37,271 nt of DNA, taken from positions 1 to 37,271 of the forward strand of contig AJWJ01000212.1 in the NCBI GenBank assembly GCA_000277445.1. The letters run 5' to 3'. Within the stretch, counting starts at the first letter, position 1; every line of letters starts with the position of its first letter. Under the pieces are notes generated by a model, which worked only from the letters and a program-made list of their open reading frames with translations, searched no databases and was not told the origin of the DNA. The DNA is from Polysphondylium violaceum. Taxonomy: Eukaryota; Evosea; Eumycetozoa; Dictyosteliales; Dictyosteliaceae. This document shows positions 32,550 through 37,271 of the stretch, piece after piece. The translations under genes were made by a program, and so were the position numbers.

Positions 32550-34691
32550 ATGGAGGTAATAACAAACGATATCATTATTACAAATATTTTGTGTAACTTT
32601 GACCATGTTACATATTTATTTCATTCACAATTGGTATCTAAAAAATGGTATCGAATATCAAGATCGAATGTGGTGTGGGAAAAAATGATTAGAAAAAACT
32701 TATCACACGTTTTACCCGAAAAGAGTATTTTATGTGGATCTGATTCAATATTGAAAGAGGATGAAGAGTTTTTCAGAAATCTATTCAAACTATGGTTCCC
32801 TCAAGACTATTATCTTCATTTTGCGCATCAATGTGTATTTTCAAGTCTTCCATTGCTGATGGGTAGATGTAAAGACGATAATGAAAAAGCTTTTTATGGT
32901 GCAAAATACATTCATTATCATCATGATTTTTATGATCCTTGTTATTTTGACTCTGATGGCTGTGACGATACATTTTTTGACTCTGATCAAGAGAGTGAAT
33001 TTGTTAATAATGGAAAGAGCGAAGAAACTCAAGATAACAACTATAGACAAGAAAAGGAAGAAGAAATAAAAAACTCAATCGCCTTGAGATTTAAACTTAT
33101 GAACTACTGTCTTCGTACCAGCTTAGGCCTTCTATTTCTTTCGAATGGTGAATACCTAAAAGTAGTTAGTCAACTTAGATCACTCCAATATATCTCAAGA
33201 TCATTTATATATAAGCCAACTATTGATGAAGACACAAAAGTAATTGAGATTGTTAGAGATGGTTTAAACCTTAGACATGGTGTTTATCGCAAAGATCCTG
33301 AAAATGTTATTTTAGATTGGGAAAGAAAAGAAACAATTTGTCTTATTCCTGATGAATCAAACAACTATACTAAATCTGTTTGGGCAAACTGTAGTAGATA
33401 TGATTTTTATAAACCAAATTTAGGAATGTATGAAGAAAATGAAGGTGGAGTAGAAGTAAAAAGCAAGGTAAAACTTTCAAACTTTTCTCAAGAAAAAGAT
33501 ATTCAAAAGATAAAATTGGTTGAATATATTAAATACTCGTATAATAATGACAAAGAAGAAGAGGAAGACGTAAATGAAGATGATTATGAATATTATCCAT
33601 TCAACCGATATGAAAGAGGAAATGGTAATCCTGATATCGATATTGAATGTTATGATAAATTTGATTTTTATGTTTCAAAAGCTAAACTTGAGCAAATCCA
33701 ATCATTTTGTGGTGGCAATGGTGTATTAAGTGAAACCATAGATGATCTTTGCTTCAATTTAACATACACAGATTATAAGAAAGATAAAGAGGATTTCGAT
33801 TACAATGTTTTACAAGATCCAGAATTAATATACAAACTCAGAGACATTAATAAGTTTATCGAACATTCCAAAGAAAATATAAATGATATTGAATTCATTG
33901 GTTTTAATATGAAAGTCAAGCTAAATATTTTAAGAGAAATGTCTAGACTATCTTTCTTTTGTCCTGATATGGTCCATTTTATAGGATATTCCGAATGCAA
34001 GTATGGCAGTGAAAAAAGTTGCTACCAATCAACTTGTAATATGGGTAGATTAGAGTTATATGAAGCCATTCTTCAAATATACTTCTATAACTATAAATCC
34101 TATTACTTTAAAGATGATGAATATCCAGGCTATCAAAATTATATTTTCAGTACAGAGTTTTCAATTCCATATAAATCAGATTTATCATTATACTTTGAAC
34201 ACGATAAAATGGTTTATTTCGAAATATCATTCCAGGGCGAAGATCCATTTCCATTACAAGCTCCTTATGGATTTTACTCCGAATTTTGCTTTAAATTTAA
34301 AATTCAATTTTTAATTTTAGATATAAATGATATCAAATCAAAAAATACATGCAACTATCAAACATTGTATATTCGAAATGAAGATGAAAACAAGCCTAAA
34401 ACTGATGAATCATTTATCGATGGTGTGAGAAAGTCGTTTAAACATCAATTTCCAAATTTCAAATTTGATATTATTCTTTTACTCAAATCATTCAAACTCG
34501 ACCTCTTCTTTTTCTTTGATTTCAAAACAAACAAAAAAGTTTGCAGATACTCTCCTTATCTTGAACTTAGACCTTTAATTGAAAGTGGAAATGTTGGTTT
34601 TTATAATTTTTGTGAACGTTCAAATATAAAGTCTACACTTCAAAAAGAAGAAAACAGCTGTGATATGAAAAGACCATTTTATGGTATATGA
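32550..34691 (+). CDS. F-box-like protein, large, function unknown
   Basis: This single-exon gene encodes 713 residues. The first 50 residues fit an F-box: NDIIITNILCNFDHVTYLFH and LVSKKWYRISRSNVVWEKM. The remainder has no domain I recognise. It contains acidic segments (EEEEDVNEDDYEYYPF), a cluster rich in Asp, Phe and Tyr (DPCYFDSDGCDDTFFDSDQE), and a Cys pair pattern (SECKYGSEKSCYQSTC). There are no repeats such as LRR, WD40 or FNIP. F-box proteins bind SKP1 and recruit substrates to SCF ubiquitin ligases. Dictyostelids have many fast-evolving F-box genes, and this is probably one. The start is the first ATG after the oligo(T) tract. Confidence 0.75.
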   Translation: MEVITNDIIITNILCNFDHVTYLFHSQLVSKKWYRISRSNVVWEKMIRKNLSHVLPEKSILCGSDSILKEDEEFFRNLFKLWFPQDYYLHFAHQCVFSSLPLLMGRCKDDNEKAFYGAKYIHYHHDFYDPCYFDSDGCDDTFFDSDQESEFVNNGKSEETQDNNYRQEKEEEIKNSIALRFKLMNYCLRTSLGLLFLSNGEYLKVVSQLRSLQYISRSFIYKPTIDEDTKVIEIVRDGLNLRHGVYRKDPENVILDWERKETICLIPDESNNYTKSVWANCSRYDFYKPNLGMYEENEGGVEVKSKVKLSNFSQEKDIQKIKLVEYIKYSYNNDKEEEEDVNEDDYEYYPFNRYERGNGNPDIDIECYDKFDFYVSKAKLEQIQSFCGGNGVLSETIDDLCFNLTYTDYKKDKEDFDYNVLQDPELIYKLRDINKFIEHSKENINDIEFIGFNMKVKLNILREMSRLSFFCPDMVHFIGYSECKYGSEKSCYQSTCNMGRLELYEAILQIYFYNYKSYYFKDDEYPGYQNYIFSTEFSIPYKSDLSLYFEHDKMVYFEISFQGEDPFPLQAPYGFYSEFCFKFKIQFLILDINDIKSKNTCNYQTLYIRNEDENKPKTDESFIDGVRKSFKHQFPNFKFDIILLLKSFKLDLFFFFDFKTNKKVCRYSPYLELRPLIESGNVGFYNFCERSNIKSTLQKEENSCDMKRPFYGI

Positions 34692-34824
34692 TTTCATCTT
34701 ATTTTATAAAAATTAATTTAAAAATAAAGATTAGTTGTTTTAAGCTATTTTTTCGGAGGGGCCAACATTGGTATTGTTAATTTGTTCACAGTAGAAACAT
34801 TGGAAAACTTTGGTTTTTTGTTTT

Positions 34825-34846
34825 TTTCATCTTCATGAAGATGAAA
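34825..34846. repeat. 22-bp perfect palindrome
   Basis: The half-site is TTTCATCTTCA, followed directly by its reverse complement. It lies about 135 bases after the F-box-like stop and may form a cruciform or RNA hairpin. Two ATCTTCTC copies follow at 34859 and 34872. Confidence 0.85.
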
Positions 34847-34964
34847 GGAATGATTAAGATCTTCTCACAAAAATCTTCTCCATCAACTTTCTTTCTTTTT
34901 GGAAAATATAAAACTCAAACCTTCTAAATGGCTCCCAATCTAACACTACCCCTAAAACAATCAG

Positions 34965-35243
34965 CATGTTGTTACTATCACAGCAGCTGCCAACCACAAA
35001 GAACTCATAACCTTAGACATAATTATCCAAGAGTTATGTAAATCAATAGGAATAGATACAAGTGCATACTTCTGGGAGACAGAGCAAGGCACAAAAAGAC
35101 CAAACGATCAATACCCTATCAAATCCTAGAACAAGTGAGCAGGCTGGTCGACACAATTGAAGATAAACTGGATACCTGAAAACATCGACCCCCAAGGAAA
35201 AATATGCATGCTCTCGAGATACTCAATATTTAGAAGAAAGCGC
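34965..35243 (+). other. Degraded coding-like patch, possible mobile-element relic
   Basis: This stretch differs from the surrounding intergenic DNA: it is less AT-rich, lacks homopolymers and reads like diverged protein, with pieces such as NHKELITLDIIIQELC and AYFWETEQGTKRPNDQYP, then STQLKINWIPENIDPQGK. It is broken and short, and no family is recognisable. It starts right after a palindrome-rich segment and ends at an AT hairpin. It is most likely an old fossil of a transposable element or of a lost gene. Confidence 0.4.
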
Positions 35244-35294
35244 CATACATGTAAATATTTTTATTAATAAATGTATGGTATTTATTAATAAAAA
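35243..35294. repeat. AT-rich hairpins at the end of the relic
   Basis: Perfect 15-base arms (35258-35272 and 35280-35294, TTTTTATTAATAAAT and its complement) surround the loop GTATGGT. An alternative 8-base stem, CCATACAT (35243-35250) with ATGTATGG (35271-35278), overlaps it, so the two folds exclude each other. It could be a terminal repeat of the relic or plain AT-rich DNA. Confidence 0.6.
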
Positions 35295-35438
35295 ACTTAA
35301 CATTTATCTAAATATTTATTATTTCAATTTTTTAATTTTTTTTTAAAGTTGAGGATGGTTGCATTTTAGAAAATAAAAAAGTGTATCGAGATTTATGTAA
35401 AGATAATAAATTTTATTTTGTAATCAATCACGATAGGT

Positions 35439-37174
35439 TTAATAATGATCTTGATTTATAATTAATTCATTTTTAAATTTAGTTTTCCAAAGAGCAGATA
35501 AAGTATCCATAATATTACAACATTCAAAACTATTACTTGTTATCAAAGACCAATCTACTTTTTTGCCATTATCAATTTCAAATGTTATAGTTAAATGATT
35601 AGCTTTCTCTTGAGAGTAGGTGAGATGAAGGATATCTGTAATCTTAAATGATTTTACGACAGTAAATTGGGGAGATGTAGTCTTTATATTCTTGTTTAAC
35701 AATGGCCATTGAACAAAGTTTTCAATGGTTAAATAAATTTGATTGGTTGTGATGATTAAACTACGAGGTTGAATATTTCTACCAGAGATTTTGTGATGCA
35801 ACATTGAATACATTTGATAATCTTGACCTGCACCACCACCAGTGAATAAACTAATACTGTGAATGGTATCATTTGATCTATTGTATGGCTCCAATTGAAC
35901 GCCTTCATTTCTCATTGCATTGACGAGGAGTTCCAAGAATTTAGAGTTTGATTCTTGTGATCTCTTTAAAAAGATATAGCAAATATCCTCCAACTCTACT
36001 CTAAACCACTGATGAGCGAGACCAACCGATATTCTTCGTATTTCGTTGAATGGTATAGTATTGTAGACAGTGAATGACTCACCGTCTCTCTTGTCTTTTC
36101 TACTCATTAAATACAATGTAGTTGATGAAAGTAATAAATAAATTTGACGTTCATCTTCTTGAGTGTTGTATCTAATAAAATTACTTTTCATTATATAGAT
36201 ATAGGTTTCTCTACTTCCACCCTTAAATACATTCATTCTAAAATTTAATTGCAATGAATGATCTGTTAAAACTTTTTGATTGTATTCTTCTTCATTATAT
36301 TCAACCAATTTACTAATATCACTTAGACTAATAGAATGTGTAACTGATGCAAAATTATTCAACATAAAACTATTACTAAAACTATTATTTCTACTACTAA
36401 CTACACTATTACTATTATTATTTTGATTATTATTATTACTAGTGCTATTGTAGTTATTACTGTTTAAACTTGTGCTCATCATATTACTACCATTATAACT
36501 ACCGCTACCAGTAGTAATAGGAGTAGCAGATGTTGCAGCATTATTATTACTATTACTATTATTATTAATTTGAATATATAATAATAATTTTGAATTACAT
36601 TTTATACATTGTTGGAAATCAGATTCTTTTTTACATTGATATCTTTCAGAACAATTCATACAATTCATGGTATAGAGTTTAATAAGTGGTTGAGTAAGAA
36701 TAGATAATGCCAAATCGATTGAATCACTATCTTCCATTTGATATCTTTCATAAGTAAATTGAATAGGGATACCATCTTTAAAATTACTACCAACAACAAT
36801 TTCCAATACATTTGTTTTTAATCCTCTTACAAATAATATATTTTTATATAGTATTGAATTCATTGATCTACCAATTGAACTAACTTCTCTAATTAAATCT
36901 GATTTTAATTGTAATAATAATTCTTGTTCTAATTTCTTTACATAAAATGGTTCACATAATCTGTTTTATATTTGTAAAACTATTAATATATAGATATAGA
37001 GAGAATCAAAAGAATATACATACAAAGATTTATCTTGATCTGCAGATATAATCATTTCTTTAAAAGATGTTTCAACAACATCTTTAAGACTATTGATATT
37101 ACTCATACTATTGGATGGACTAGTATATGAATTATTTGAACTATTGTATGAATTTGGTTGAGTATTATTCTGAC

Positions 37175-37260
<86 letters not shown>

Positions 37261-37271
37261 GTTAGGTGAAG
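35439..37271 (-). CDS. Partial gene: PH-like C-terminal protein, perhaps STK11IP/PLEKHM2-like
   Basis: The start lies beyond the right edge. The visible exons are 37271-37024 (partial) and 36960-35439, joined across a 63-base GTATGT...ACAG intron. The visible N-terminal part is a run of 28 Asn followed by an Asn/Ser-rich segment and then helices (DVVETSFKEMIISADQDKS, YVKKLEQELLLQLKSDLIRE). Exon 2 has a four-Cys pattern (CMNCSERYQC...CIKCNSK) that may bind zinc. Then come an Asn-rich linker and two PH-like strands-and-helix units: ERQIYLLLSSTTLYLMSR through RRISVGLAHQWFRVELEDIC and FLKRSQESNSKFLELL, and a second with RSLIITTNQIYLTIENF. This resembles the C-terminal PH-like regions of STK11IP/PLEKHM2-type proteins, which would place leucine-rich repeats upstream outside the window. 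That is a hypothesis only. Confidence 0.7.
37176..37260 (-). repeat. (ATT)28 run encoding poly-asparagine
   Basis: Twenty-eight uninterrupted ATT units on the plus strand read as AAT (Asn) on the minus strand, in frame with the partial gene. They are pure repeats with no synonymous codons, which marks a recent expansion. Confidence 0.95.

Larger units (their letters stand above)
34692..35438. other. Intergenic region with palindromes and a coding-like relic
   Basis: From left to right it holds the 3' end of the F-box-like gene with AATAAA near 34725, a 22-base palindrome (34825-34846), a less AT-rich coding-like patch (about 34965-35243), an AT hairpin (35258-35294) and the 3' end of the next minus-strand gene. 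There is no intact gene. Confidence 0.65.

Overview
The window is nuclear DNA of a dictyostelid social amoeba. The evidence is very AT-rich intergenic DNA, short GT-AG introns with GTATGT or GTAAGT donors and T/A-rich acceptors, coding runs of Asn, Gln, Thr and acidic residues, and oligo(T)/TATA promoters. Every gene reads well as a dictyostelid version of a eukaryotic family. Intergenic DNA is less extreme than I would expect from D. discoideum, so another dictyostelid is likely, but I cannot name the species. No tRNA, rRNA, CRISPR array or intact transposon was seen.

Layout, left to right. 1-1309 is intergenic. A small Asn-rich protein (+, 1310-1537) converges on a BTB-BACK-discoidin-like gene (-, 1735-4195). 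A secreted papain-family cysteine protease follows (-, 4379-5548). A 1.2 kb gap carries a long hairpin (6301-6384). Next come an OTUD6B-like deubiquitinase (+, 6735-7905), SNF5/SMARCB1 (-, 7938-9237), dysbindin (-, 9424-10866), a mitochondrial Thg1-like 3'-5' polymerase (+, 11223-12494), an ARM-BTB protein (+, 13208-15033), a TKL-type kinase (+, 15396-16656), APC8/CDC23 (-, 16735-18513) and an AFG2B/SPATA5L1-like AAA ATPase (+, 18667-20871). Then two tandem EF-hand genes (+, 21354-21948 and 22587-23175) with a possible relic between them, a CENP-O-like kinetochore protein (+, 23525-24689), the spliceosomal core protein PRP8 (+, 24950-32185), an F-box-like protein (+, 32550-34691), a gap with a coding-like relic, and the 3' part of an STK11IP/PLEKHM2-like gene (-, 35439 to beyond the right edge).

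The genes do not form a pathway; they are mostly housekeeping neighbours. Splice sites were worked out by hand from reading frame, GT/AG signals and family resemblance, and the exon lengths sum to whole codons in each complete multi-exon gene except the OTU gene. The OTU gene is the most striking: the conserved protein continues in the -1 frame exactly at an A AAA AAG slippery heptamer (7053-7059). Other points of interest are the foldback hairpin, the CENP-O candidate, an AAA ATPase with a decayed first ATPase site, a decoy acceptor in PRP8 intron 1, and the EF-hand tandem array.
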